31,890 nucleotides of DNA from CAZJRB01 sp964547995. GTDB lineage: Bacteria > Planctomycetota > Planctomycetia > Pirellulales > Thermoguttaceae. The notes under the pieces were generated by a model, which did not search any database, had not been told where the DNA came from, and was given only the letters and a program-made list of their open reading frames with translations. The DNA is taken from contig CAZJRB010000088.1 of the NCBI GenBank assembly GCA_964547995.1, positions 1 through 31,890 of the forward strand, written 5' to 3'. A program made the position numbers and the translations under genes. Of this stretch, positions 21,717-29,240 are shown one piece after another (positions within the stretch are counted from its first letter, which is position 1; every line of letters starts with the position of its first letter).

Positions 21717-22719
21717 GGGATGATCCTCCGCGGGTCGTCCGGTAGCGGGCCTCCACTGTGCGGCGGATATCGCGTAGCTCGGCGACGGTCATGGGGGGCG
21801 CGTCCGGCTGCGCGGGGGCTGGTGTGGCGTCGCGCGACGGGTAGCCGTGGGTGCGGACGTGGGTCGCGACCGCCGCGACCGCCGGCCGTACCCGACGCCA
21901 CAGCACCCCGTATGTCGCGTGGACATCACCCGGGTCACATACCCCTGCCACCTCGGCAAGGCCACGGCGTAGGCACCCTCGCAGGTATCCCACGACATCG
22001 GACAACGGCTCCCCGTGCTGCATCCGGCGTGCCGTCCCATCGACCGCGGCCGATAGCCACTCGCCGGGTAGGTCGCCGCCGGTGGTCAGTACCACCGCAG
22101 TCGCTACCACGTCCCATTGCCGGCGGTCGATCCGGCGGAGGCGCAGCCGACGGCGGATATCGCCGATCTGCCCCGCCGCACACACGACGTCGACGTCGTC
22201 GTCTGTACAGTCTGTTCGCAGGCGCGCCTGCGCGATGGGCCCATCCCCTGGAGTAGGTGCGCCGTCTGCGCGCCGTGATGGCGCACCAGGTGCGCCGTCT
22301 GGGCGCGCAGATGGCGCACCTGGGGCGGCGGGTGCGCCGTCTGCGCGCCCGGACGGCGCACCCCCCGCCGTGGTGTCGCCGGCGAGTGGCAGCCGCATCT
22401 GGGGATCGACCGCTGGCGGCGGCGAGTCGGCCGCCGCGCCGACCCGCGGGCGGTAGACATACACGTGCCGACGCCCACCCCCATCGCACCCCACGATCGC
22501 GACCACGCCGTACCGCGCAAGCGTGTCTACCCACTTGTCGGCGGCCCGCCGATCGCACCCCAGCGCGGACCCCAGTGCGCGCGACACGACGATGATATGC
22601 CCGGGCTGCCGATCGGCCCACATCCACAGTACGCCATACGCCATAGCCGCCGCCGCCGGCACACCCTGCCTGCGCAGGTCCACGGCGACATCCCATGCGG
22701 TGGGCTGGGTATCGGTCAT
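21709..22719 (-). CDS. Replication-type winged-helix protein
   Basis: The 336-residue product starts at ATG 22719 with GGGAGGG upstream. Residues 1-95 resemble the winged-helix domain of phage replication or initiator proteins (AMAYGVLWMWADRQPGHIIV, ALGSALGCDRRAADKWVDTL, ARYGVVAIVGCDGGGRRHVY). A low-complexity linker rich in GAPS.R.DGAP (about 120-155) is encoded by three palindromic DNA repeats. The C-terminal region is helical (QWDVVATAVVLTTGGDLPGE, LSDVVGYLRGCLRRGLAEVA). No helicase or primase motif is visible. Its position next to the motif cluster suggests a role in replication or its control; this is inference. Confidence 0.6.
   Translation of the reverse strand: MTDTQPTAWDVAVDLRRQGVPAAAAMAYGVLWMWADRQPGHIIVVSRALGSALGCDRRAADKWVDTLARYGVVAIVGCDGGGRRHVYVYRPRVGAAADSPPPAVDPQMRLPLAGDTTAGGAPSGRADGAPAAPGAPSARPDGAPGAPSRRADGAPTPGDGPIAQARLRTDCTDDDVDVVCAAGQIGDIRRRLRLRRIDRRQWDVVATAVVLTTGGDLPGEWLSAAVDGTARRMQHGEPLSDVVGYLRGCLRRGLAEVAGVCDPGDVHATYGVLWRRVRPAVAAVATHVRTHGYPSRDATPAPAQPDAPPMTVAELRDIRRTVEARYRTTRGGSSHD
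22256..22362. repeat. Three 32-bp palindromic repeats inside a gene
   Basis: Units at 22256-22287, 22289-22320 and 22331-22362 each begin GGTGCGCC and end GGCGCACC, with GTCTG after the first arm. The offsets of 33 and 42 bp keep the frame, encoding GAPS-type repeats. Each unit can fold as a hairpin. Confidence 0.85.
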
Positions 22720-22991
22720 CGCGGTGCCCTCCCATTCTTAGGGAGCTGCTCGATCCATGCCAGGACATCGGCCCGTCGCCACCGTGTACACGCGATCCCC
22801 GGGTATTTCCGCGGCAGCGGAAAATGCCCGGCCGACACCATCCGCCACAGCGTAGCCCGGCTGACCGCGATCTCCCGGGCGACCTCGGCGTCGGTCATGG
22901 CCGCTGGCGGGTCACTCCGCGCGGCGGCGAGCTGGTCGATCCGCTCGAGGATCGTGGTGAGCCGGGCGGCGGTGTCTGGGTGATTGGGCAC
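22716..22991 (-). CDS. AlpA/excisionase-like HTH protein
   Basis: The C-terminal 60 residues are a MerR/AlpA-type winged HTH: AMTDAEVAREIAVSRATLWR, MVSAGHFPLPRKYPGIACTR, W-R-R-A-D-V-L-A-W-I-E-Q-L. In prophages and satellites such proteins activate excision or regulate the integrase. I take GTG 22991 as the start (91 residues) because the frame upstream enters the repeat-rich region; the start is uncertain. Its stop overlaps the ATG of the next gene (ATGA). It lies immediately downstream of the motif cluster, which may control it. Confidence 0.75.
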   Translation of the reverse strand: MPNHPDTAARLTTILERIDQLAAARSDPPAAMTDAEVAREIAVSRATLWRMVSAGHFPLPRKYPGIACTRWRRADVLAWIEQLPKNGRAPR

Positions 22992-23036
22992 GGTGGCAGC
23001 GTAGCATGTTCCCGCCGCCGCCGAAGATCGAAGAGA

Positions 23037-23203
23037 GTTTCGAGACACAAATTTCAAAAATTAGTGTCGCGAAACCCCCGGGGGGAGGTTTTGCGACGTG
23101 CTTTTACGCATGCGAACCACGCAAAAAAAGCGTCGCAAAACAGTTTCGCGACGCTTTCTTGTCGCTAAACTCTATTGAGGTTTTGCGACACGGGTTTTGC
23201 GAC
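23037..23203. promoter_or_regulatory. Cluster of eight GTTTYGCGAC motifs (iteron-like)
   Basis: The 10-bp motif GTTTYGCGAC or its complement occurs at 23037 (one mismatch), 23066, 23088, 23132, 23143, 23161 (one mismatch), 23180 and 23194. Inverted pairs are 23066/23088, 23132/23143 (1 bp apart) and 23161/23180. The last two copies lie in the 3' end of the HTH-array gene; the rest fill the gap before the AlpA-like gene. This is a candidate operator array or replication origin. Confidence 0.75.
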
Positions 23204-24287
23204 ATTCCGATTTGATTCGGCTTCGCATTTGCTGGACCTGGCGCACCGTGAAACGCTTCTGTTTCGAACCAAGTTTTTGGTTTGCCCGATTGGCAATTTG
23301 CCGGTCTGACAAGTCGGGATGTTCCTTGATGATCGCACGTAACGGCGACTTTGGCCGCCCCCCTGGGCGGTTCTTTGGCTTTGTCTGCCGTAGTCTTTCG
23401 GCACTCGGATCACTTGGTTTTCGCTGGTGCTGGGGCTTGCCGTTTACGAAGACGCGGGTACGTTGTGTTACCCCCTCCTCCAGGCACAACAGTCGCCGGG
23501 CGTCTGCCCTCTTTTGTTGCCACTTTTTCGGGTGTTTCCGCTTGTATGCCGTGATAAACGCCTGGCATTTACCCAGCCGTCTAGCGGCCTCTGCTTGGGT
23601 TAACCCACTCTCGACAAGGAGGGCTGCGCGGTCGATGCCTTGCCAGTTTCCCGATTTTCGACCTGTTTTCTTTGGCCAACCTTCCATTCCGAGTTCGCTG
23701 CAAAACATTCTCCATCGCTCCGGATCCCGGTCGCGAAACCGCCAAAAGTAGGTTTTGTTCATTCCTACCTTCTTGCATGCCTGGCTTGCCGGCAGCCCCT
23801 CCTTTACACCCTCAAGAACCCTTCTTACTCGGGTCCATTGGGTTTTCTGGCGTTGTTCCCGTTTGGGCTTCACCGTTTTCAGGAGGCGAATTGCCTCTCT
23901 TGCCGCCTGTCTTTCGATTTGCCACGTTTTCGGGTGGCGTTTGGCGTTTTGACACAGCCAATCCGGATGTAGGTGGAGAATTTCAGACGCCTCTTTCAAC
24001 TCGCATCCGTGCTCAACTAAGATCGCTCCTTGCCGTAGACGGTTGGGCATAACATTGTCTGGTGGTGAGAGGCCTTCCAACAGCATCTCAGCATGTCGCT
24101 TGGCCTTTCTCCAGGCCTGGGGGTACTTGCGACAATTCGTGCTCAGATAGTGCCCATTCAACCCTAGACGCTGCGAGGCTCGCCGCTTGCTGATTTTGCA
24201 CCAGGTAACTAGCATTGCTCCTTCCCGGAGGTGCTCGGCAACCTCGGCCGAAATGGGTTTGCCGTTTTGAGAAGGTTTTTCCGGCAT
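23172..24287 (-). CDS. Tandem helix-turn-helix array protein
   Basis: The 371-residue, very basic product starts at ATG 24287 after AAAAGGATGGATTC. It is made of at least four similar modules of about 45-60 residues, each an HTH followed by a [YHD]-P-x-x-W closing motif: GAMLVTWCKISKRRASQRLG...YPQAW, GAILVEHGCELKEASEILHL...HPKTW, LEGVKEGLPASQACKKVGMN...DPERW and LLVESGLTQAEAARRLGKCQ...HPKKW. A further HTH-like part (IIKEHPDLSDRQIANRAN) lies near the C-terminus. It should bind DNA at several adjacent sites; the motif cluster at its 3' end is the obvious candidate target. I do not know a named family of this build. Confidence 0.78.
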   Translation of the reverse strand: MPEKPSQNGKPISAEVAEHLREGAMLVTWCKISKRRASQRLGLNGHYLSTNCRKYPQAWRKAKRHAEMLLEGLSPPDNVMPNRLRQGAILVEHGCELKEASEILHLHPDWLCQNAKRHPKTWQIERQAAREAIRLLKTVKPKREQRQKTQWTRVRRVLEGVKEGLPASQACKKVGMNKTYFWRFRDRDPERWRMFCSELGMEGWPKKTGRKSGNWQGIDRAALLVESGLTQAEAARRLGKCQAFITAYKRKHPKKWQQKRADARRLLCLEEGVTQRTRVFVNGKPQHQRKPSDPSAERLRQTKPKNRPGGRPKSPLRAIIKEHPDLSDRQIANRANQKLGSKQKRFTVRQVQQMRSRIKSECRKTRVAKPQ

Positions 24288-24417
24288 GAATCCATCCTTT
24301 TATTGGGCCGGGCCGCCCGGGCAAGGATCGCAGAAAGGATGGAACCACGATCGACTTGACCGGACACGTGGGCCGCCGCGTTGCAATCGCGACGGCCACC
24401 CGGCGAGTGCTGTCAGT

Positions 24418-24621
24418 TTACTCCATCCCCTCGACCCGCAGAAGAGCAAGAATGGCCGCCTGGACGTGGGAGGGGGCCGCCGGCCACGCCTCGAGCATCG
24501 CCGCGACCGTCGCCCATTCCCCCTTTGGCAGGACCGCCAAGGCCGTAGCAATCCGCGTTTGGGGAGTCTCTTTTTCGCGTTCTATGTCAAGTTTATGACA
24601 AGGAAAAAAGGCCGTCGCCAC
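24418..24621 (-). CDS. Small helical protein or gene relic at the element's right end
   Basis: About 67 residues from GTG 24621 (AAGGAGG directly before it); the open frame runs on upstream into the tRNA copy. The end reads IATALAVLPKGEWATVAAML, then EAWPAAPSHVQAAILALLRV. The W-P-x-[AL]-P-x-x-[VL]-x-x-x-I-L-A pattern recalls short helical tails seen near planctomycete recombinases. The start is uncertain and the function unknown. Confidence 0.4.
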   Translation of the reverse strand: MATAFFPCHKLDIEREKETPQTRIATALAVLPKGEWATVAAMLEAWPAAPSHVQAAILALLRVEGME

Positions 24622-24655
24622 AACCTCCTTGCAGGGCAACGACTTACGTTTTTGC

Positions 24656-24724
24656 GGCGGCAGTCTTGAAAACTGCTGTGCGGGAAACTGCACCGGGGGT
24701 TCAAATCCCTCCCCATCCGCTTGC
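24656..24724 (+). repeat. Right attachment repeat (attR), tRNA-Ser 3' fragment
   Basis: This copy matches 8467-8535 at 63 of 69 positions and includes the anticodon loop, variable arm, T arm and CCCATCCG end. The 5' half of a tRNA is absent, so it is not a functional gene. Its variable arm differs by paired changes (GTGC..GCAC instead of TGGC..GCCA). Confidence 0.8.
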
Positions 24725-24817
24725 TATAAAAGGGCTTACGTCGATTTCGGCCTCTTCTTGCCCGCCTCTCTTTCCCACCATTAGACCGGCATTTGTCTGA
24801 TTTTACCTGCATTCACC

Positions 24818-26455
24818 ATGACGAAGCATCAGACTCGTATCAAGAAGCAATCCGATGGCGTCTTCTTCCGCAATCTCGGCTGGAAGCGGAACGGGAAGAA
24901 ACGAAGCCAACCGAAGTTCCGCCTTGGGAGAGACGAGACCAAGGCTGGAGAGGCCGTTATACGGCTCGAATTGCTTTGGTCGTTAGTGGTATCCGAACAG
25001 CGGGAGAAACTTGGCCGTGACCATGAACCGTCTTGGAGTGAACCCGCCTTCTCGATCGCAAAGGCAATCGAGAAAGGGCAGACCGTCTTCACTGTCCCCA
25101 GGCCATACTTCGATGGTCGCCCTATGAAAGGCCCAGCCTGGGTTCGCACCGCTTTTTCCGAGTTCATCTCCGAACAGTCTGATACGCCTGTGTTCTACTT
25201 CGCTGAGGATGACACGGATGACTACGACGCCTTGTACGTTAGTTGGCTTCGTGTTTTACAGGAGAGATACCCGGTCATAGCCATCAGAGCAGCAGACAAG
25301 CGGGCTTTTCGCAAAGGAACCGAGAAGAACACGGAGCTTGCCAGAGGTTATCTCCTTAGGGCCGACCGGCATGGCAAAGATGCTTCCATCAACATTGCTG
25401 GTGTTGCCCCCGGCCAACGCCTTCACAAAGCACTGGACAGCTTCGCTCAAAGTCTCACTCGCAATCCGAGGTACACCGACTCAAGGACGAAGGGACTGTC
25501 GAGGTGGGGGAGCGTATTTCGCAATTACATCCTCGATTTCAAAAATCGCTACGAAGATCAACACCTTTCAACCTTGGGCCAATCGGCCGTGCAACGATTG
25601 TATGACTACTGGCGTTTTCGTCCTACCTCTGCGAAAAGCAAGGAGTTGGTGAGCCCATACACTGCCCGAAACCGCATTCAAGCACTCAAGGAGTTCCTGA
25701 AATGGCTGCATGTGTCCGAGGAGTATGATTGGCGATTTCCAGAGGATTACGAACTCGTCGAGAAGACCGTGCCACGAGTGACTGAGACGAAGAAAGTCCT
25801 GATTGACGTTCTTTCCAAGGCGGTCATTAAGAAACTGCATGCTTCTGCCAACCCAATTCAACGTGCGATGTTGCTCCTTGGCCTGAACTGTGGCTACCGA
25901 TACTCAGAGCTAAGAAACCTAATGATTGGCGACATTGAGTTTGAGATCACGCATCCGCACGCTGAGTTGATCCACTACTCGTCAGAGAAATGTGAGTCGT
26001 TCATACGCAAGCGCCGACACAAGACTGGGGTGTACGGCGAACACGTGCTATGGTCGGCCAGTGTCCAAGCACTAAAGGAACTCATCGGTACACGCAGGGG
26101 TGGTCATGTCTTTCTCAAAGAAAATGGCTTGCCTATGGGACGATTGGGCAAGAATGGAAAGCCGGTTGAGGATTTCCAGTACGAATGGAACCAACTGGTA
26201 GAGGAACTAGGAACTGGGGAGGAGCAGTTGAACACCGATGGGCTACTCCATAGTATGCTGCGGAAGACTGGGGCAAATTACATCCGGCAAAACTACGGTG
26301 GCGAAATCGAGGCCGTGTACCTAAACCACGGCAGTACCTGCAAGGACAACCTCGCTGATCTCTATGCCAATCGTCCCTTCTCCACGTTATTCGTGGCAAT
26401 CCGGGATTTCGGACGGTACCTTGGCTTCGACGCGTCTCCTGACGGAACTGAATGA
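24818..26455 (+). CDS. Tyrosine recombinase beyond the right tRNA copy
   Basis: The 545-residue product starts at ATG 24818 without a clear ribosome-binding signal. The core-binding part is near 190-300. The catalytic domain has Arg in GLNCGYRYSELRNLM, Lys in RRHKTGVYGEHVLW, Arg in LLHSMLRKTGANYI (the usual H-x-x-R His is shifted by one or replaced by Ser) and His/Tyr in YLNHGSTCKDNLADLYANRP. It reads away from the tRNA copy, opposite to the element genes, and lies outside the element limits. It may be the integrase of a neighbouring island or a remnant at the same hot spot. Confidence 0.83.
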   Translation: MTKHQTRIKKQSDGVFFRNLGWKRNGKKRSQPKFRLGRDETKAGEAVIRLELLWSLVVSEQREKLGRDHEPSWSEPAFSIAKAIEKGQTVFTVPRPYFDGRPMKGPAWVRTAFSEFISEQSDTPVFYFAEDDTDDYDALYVSWLRVLQERYPVIAIRAADKRAFRKGTEKNTELARGYLLRADRHGKDASINIAGVAPGQRLHKALDSFAQSLTRNPRYTDSRTKGLSRWGSVFRNYILDFKNRYEDQHLSTLGQSAVQRLYDYWRFRPTSAKSKELVSPYTARNRIQALKEFLKWLHVSEEYDWRFPEDYELVEKTVPRVTETKKVLIDVLSKAVIKKLHASANPIQRAMLLLGLNCGYRYSELRNLMIGDIEFEITHPHAELIHYSSEKCESFIRKRRHKTGVYGEHVLWSASVQALKELIGTRRGGHVFLKENGLPMGRLGKNGKPVEDFQYEWNQLVEELGTGEEQLNTDGLLHSMLRKTGANYIRQNYGGEIEAVYLNHGSTCKDNLADLYANRPFSTLFVAIRDFGRYLGFDASPDGTE

Positions 26456-27093
26456 TCGAGCCGGATGGCCCTGTGCCAAGTCAATCCCATTAGCCCCGTC
26501 CACATCCCACCTGACCAACCGCTGCCCGGCCGCCCCTGCCGCTCCTTTCGACGATCGGAAGAGGGCCAAGTCCAAAGTCCAGCCGTATGGGGTTTGCGGG
26601 CACCAGGATGGCGGGAGCCATACAGGCACCAGCACGAAGATCATCAGCCTGACCACCACGACCACCGGCGACCACCACCCTCATCTTAATAGCGCCTCGC
26701 CCCACCTGCCCCGTCCGCCATCAACAACCAATTAACAACGCCCCAAACCGTTCACCACCCCAACACCATTCCTACCAGCCACAAAACACGCTATTAACGA
26801 CACGCCCGCCTACGGAACGGCCTGGAAACCGGCCATTGTTATTTGTCCACGTTCAGGTTGGCTTGTTCGTGCGCCGGGTGGATATGTTTCGGGAAATTGG
26901 GAAGGGTTTTCAAGGAGGATGGGGTGGTTGTTATTGACGCAGGATCGCCCCATCCCCGGCGTATCGCCGGGGATGGGGCTCGGTGTGTTCGATGGGGCTT
27001 ACTGCGTCAGTGTGTTCGATACGCTTGGGCTCGGATCAACGATCCCAGGGTAATCCAGGACGTGATTATTAGCAGGTAGGCGGGAAACGGGGA
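26456..27093. other. Gene-poor stretch
   Basis: I see no credible coding sequence in these 638 bp. The first part is C/A-rich with low-complexity stretches. A strong hairpin lies at 26947-26979. Confidence 0.5.
26947..26979. repeat. 15-bp perfect hairpin
   Basis: GCCCCATCCCCGGCG (26947-26961), loop TAT, CGCCGGGGATGGGGC (26965-26979). An outer pair GACGCAG (26936-26942) / CTGCGTC (27002-27008) encloses it. No T-tract follows directly, so it is a REP-like or structural element rather than a typical terminator. Confidence 0.7.
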
Positions 27094-27471
27094 ATGGTGG
27101 TGGTAGTCCCTTATAGTAGCCCCAGATTCGTTGACAAGCGTTTGCTGCCTTCAAGTGGATCCGCGTTATGCTGTACGTTATGCCTCTTGGACAACGATCC
27201 CTCGATCATCTCCCCGGATGTGTTGGCGAAGGATCGTGACCGTTTCGAGCGGACAGGCGACCAGAAGTATGTGGACAAAGCGCATCGTCGTGGGAAGGTC
27301 GGTTGGAATGTTGGACGGCATATCGAGGTCAGTCCGCACTATCGCCGCCCGCACCTGATGCTGGCCTGGACAGGGCCGGGGCGGGCTGTGCCTCGGGTGG
27401 TTCCACGTAGAGGAAGTGTCGTTCATCGGGAGATGGTCGAGAAGGTGCCGAGTGGGTATGGGGGAGAGTGA
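27094..27471 (+). CDS. Conserved planctomycete-type protein, possibly 5'-truncated
   Basis: The 125-residue frame has a strongly protein-like second half: NDPSIISPDVLAKDRDRFER, DQKYVDKAHRRGKVGWNVGR, HIEVSPHYRRPHLMLAWTGP and VVPRRGSVVHREMVEKVPSG. I associate this block with longer uncharacterised planctomycete proteins. The first 30 residues are not convincing and no ribosome-binding site is evident, so it may be the 3' part of a decayed gene. The function is unknown. Confidence 0.5.
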   Translation: MVVVVPYSSPRFVDKRLLPSSGSALCCTLCLLDNDPSIISPDVLAKDRDRFERTGDQKYVDKAHRRGKVGWNVGRHIEVSPHYRRPHLMLAWTGPGRAVPRVVPRRGSVVHREMVEKVPSGYGGE

Positions 27472-27514
27472 AGCAGGCAGTGTTTTTTCCTGTCTTTCAG
27501 GAGCATGTCGAACG

Positions 27515-28075
27515 ATGAACCTCCCGCCTGAAGAATGCGATTTGTTCTACAGGTTGCAGAGGACTTTGCTGCTCTACGTCGCCCAAGGGATGAAGTTGCT
27601 ATCCAGGAATGCTACCAATCCAGACGACTTCGTATCGTTGCCGTTGGAAAAACGGCTCAAAGTCCGACGAACCCTCTACGCACAGCTAGACCTGATCGAT
27701 GATTTCGTGGATGGCAACGTCGCCGGACTCACGGAAGATGAACTGCAAATCGTTGCCGGTTGGAAACACGTGGTCGTTGGGGATTTCTACGTCCTTCGTT
27801 ACCTCAAGGAATATGCCGTGTTTCTTGCTGCCGAATCCCCACCGAAGGCATACGGCGTGCTTGGACTCTTGGACCCGCTGGAAAAGGTAATCGGCGCACA
27901 ACTCCCTGTTCTGACCCAGGCCATTCTCCTACCCTTCAAGAGCCAAATCACCTATGATGGGTCGTTGAACACGTACAGTGTTTCTTTCGGCCCAAGTATT
28001 CGGAAAGGCTTGGACAGGGACTATCGAAGAGCGAAATCGTCGCACGGGATCATCACGTCGCTTCCGGTAGTGTGA
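27515..28075 (+). CDS. Unknown helical protein
   Basis: The 186-residue product starts at ATG 27515, with AGGAG 11 nt upstream; the open frame before it looks non-coding. It begins MNLPPEECDLFYRLQRTLLL, with further helical parts DDFVSLPLEKRLKVRRTLYA and LTEDELQIVAGWKHVVVGDF. It has no signal peptide or membrane helix. I do not recognise the family. It is convergent with the pair at 28167-28910. Confidence 0.7.
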   Translation: MNLPPEECDLFYRLQRTLLLYVAQGMKLLSRNATNPDDFVSLPLEKRLKVRRTLYAQLDLIDDFVDGNVAGLTEDELQIVAGWKHVVVGDFYVLRYLKEYAVFLAAESPPKAYGVLGLLDPLEKVIGAQLPVLTQAILLPFKSQITYDGSLNTYSVSFGPSIRKGLDRDYRRAKSSHGIITSLPVV

Positions 28076-28166
28076 GTTCTCCGCCTCATCTGATGAAGCG
28101 ACAAACGAACACAACCCCCAACACCTTTTTCTCATTCCGTTCGATCCTGGTGCAATCTCGTGCGTT

Positions 28167-28475
28167 CTAGGGGGTGTCTGGCCGACTCCCCACATACCCC
28201 AATGTGGACCTTAATAAGAACAACAGATTCACAAGGAACTGCTCTGGGGTGTCTTGCTCCATGATCCGTTTGCAGGCCGCTACCCACTGTCGGTCGTCGA
28301 TGATCGGCGGGAACTCACCGGCACCAGCATAGGCAGGGTTCATGCAAATCCCTTTGATTCCCGCCTCGGTGAACTCTCCGGGCTGTGTGCCGCTTGTAAC
28401 GAACTCGACATCAGGAGCGGGTAGGTCTGGCAGGTCGTCTTCGCCAAAGGCGTTGTTCCAGGGAAATGCCACCAT
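28167..28475 (-). CDS. Small conserved planctomycete-type protein
   Basis: The 102-residue product has ICMNPAYAGAGEFPPIIDDR, Q-W-V-A-A and EQDTPEQFLVNLLFLLRSTL, a pattern I associate with uncharacterised planctomycete proteins. GAGGAG precedes ATG 28475. It follows the next gene by 21 bp on the same strand, so the two are probably co-transcribed. The role is unknown. Confidence 0.7.
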   Translation of the reverse strand: MVAFPWNNAFGEDDLPDLPAPDVEFVTSGTQPGEFTEAGIKGICMNPAYAGAGEFPPIIDDRQWVAACKRIMEQDTPEQFLVNLLFLLRSTLGYVGSRPDTP

Positions 28476-28496
28476 TGGAAGGCTCCTCTTCGTTCC

Positions 28497-28910
28497 TCAC
28501 CCAAGGAAATGCGGTTGATCCCGAACGGCCTCAAGGCACTCATCCAACGACAAGTCGGGAAAAAGCTCGAACCACTTGTCATTGTGCCGCAAGTAGGACA
28601 AGGCGAACCGTTCTTCGCCAACGTACTCCAATCGGGCGAACTTCAATTCAAACGTGGGAGAAATGGCTGTGGGGCCGGGGCTGGCATAAACGGCGACGAA
28701 ATAGAAGTAGTTGCGATACCACCTTGTTGTAATGTCAATGATGTAGTTGAATCTCGGTTTCTTCGGTGGGGGCTTGACGTGCCTTGGTTTCAACTCTGTT
28801 TCAACAAGTTTGTTCGCTCTTTCGCTTACCTCGACCTTCAGCGACTTTGGCGTTTTCGGCTTCGGTGGTCGCCGGGGTGGCACCATCCAAGTCTTGAGGC
28901 TTTTTGCCAT
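28497..28910 (-). CDS. Conserved planctomycete-type protein
   Basis: The 137-residue product has a basic, proline-rich N-terminus (MVPPRRPPKPKTPKSLKVEV) and a conserved C-terminal domain: RFNYIIDITTRWYRNYFYFV, ISPTFELKFARLEYVGEERF, LSYLRHNDKWFELFPDLSLD and E-C-L-E-A-V. Many aromatic residues suggest a small alpha/beta domain. I associate it with planctomycetes, but no function is known to me. GGAG lies upstream of ATG 28910. It is the first gene of a two-gene unit with 28167-28475. Confidence 0.72.
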   Translation of the reverse strand: MAKSLKTWMVPPRRPPKPKTPKSLKVEVSERANKLVETELKPRHVKPPPKKPRFNYIIDITTRWYRNYFYFVAVYASPGPTAISPTFELKFARLEYVGEERFALSYLRHNDKWFELFPDLSLDECLEAVRDQPHFLG

Positions 28911-29240
28911 AGTTCCATCTCCATGGGACGGGCGACATGATAGCAGATTAAGGGAGTGGAAGGAAAGGCCAGAACCCCCTCACATGCCCCACAATGCTCT
29001 CTGCTGCAATCCTTTTCGGTTTCCGTCCCCAAAACGTCGTCCCGGCAAGACAATGGCTGTATGGGGCTCACAGGCTTGATCTCCGATGGGGGGTGGGGCG
29101 ATCTACCCCACGAACCCAAACTTTCATCCATCTCGACCCAAACTGGTGACATGACAACAGGCACTTTGTCGCAGCAGTCGATGCTGGTATAATGCACCTT
29201 TGCGGCTCGCCGACTCACCTCTGATTTGGAGGCTCAAGCC
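28911..29240. other. Divergent intergenic region
   Basis: 330 bp between divergent genes without a credible gene. It holds the promoter at 29166-29193 for the rightward gene. I saw no clear promoter for the leftward pair and no strong inverted repeat. Confidence 0.5.
29166..29193 (+). promoter_or_regulatory. Sigma-70-type promoter
   Basis: TTGTCG (29166-29171) and a perfect TATAAT (29188-29193) are 16 bp apart, 47 bp upstream of ATG 29241. Confidence 0.65.

Larger units (their letters stand above)
8467..24724. mobile_element. tRNA-Ser-integrated, phage-satellite-like island (about 16.3 kb)
   Basis: The limits are a 69-bp imperfect direct repeat (63 of 69 identical) covering the anticodon-to-3'-end part of tRNA-Ser and a few bases beyond, at 8467-8535 and 24656-24724. 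The integrase lies directly next to the intact tRNA and reads into it, the usual arrangement for tRNA-targeting tyrosine recombinases. All genes inside are on the minus strand. They include phage-type genes (small-terminase-like, tape-measure-like, two DNA methyltransferases, AlpA-like) but no capsid, portal, large terminase or lysis gene. Confidence 0.8.

Noticed and set aside
22256..22362. CRISPR array
   Set aside because: The units are palindromic, in frame within a gene and almost adjacent; there are no unique spacers of even length and no cas genes.
21935..22768. Minus-strand frame of 277 codons overlapping the replication-type gene
   Set aside because: Arg/Gly/Ala-rich composition from very high GC, no ribosome-binding site; the frame at 21709-22719 has the HTH pattern and coupled ends.
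24656..24719. Second tRNA-Ser gene
   Set aside because: Only the anticodon arm to the 3' end is present; the 5' acceptor strand and D arm are missing, so it is an attachment-site copy.
24582..24812. Minus-strand frame across the right tRNA copy
   Set aside because: Its recognisable part is the antisense translation of the tRNA fragment, a well-known annotation artefact.
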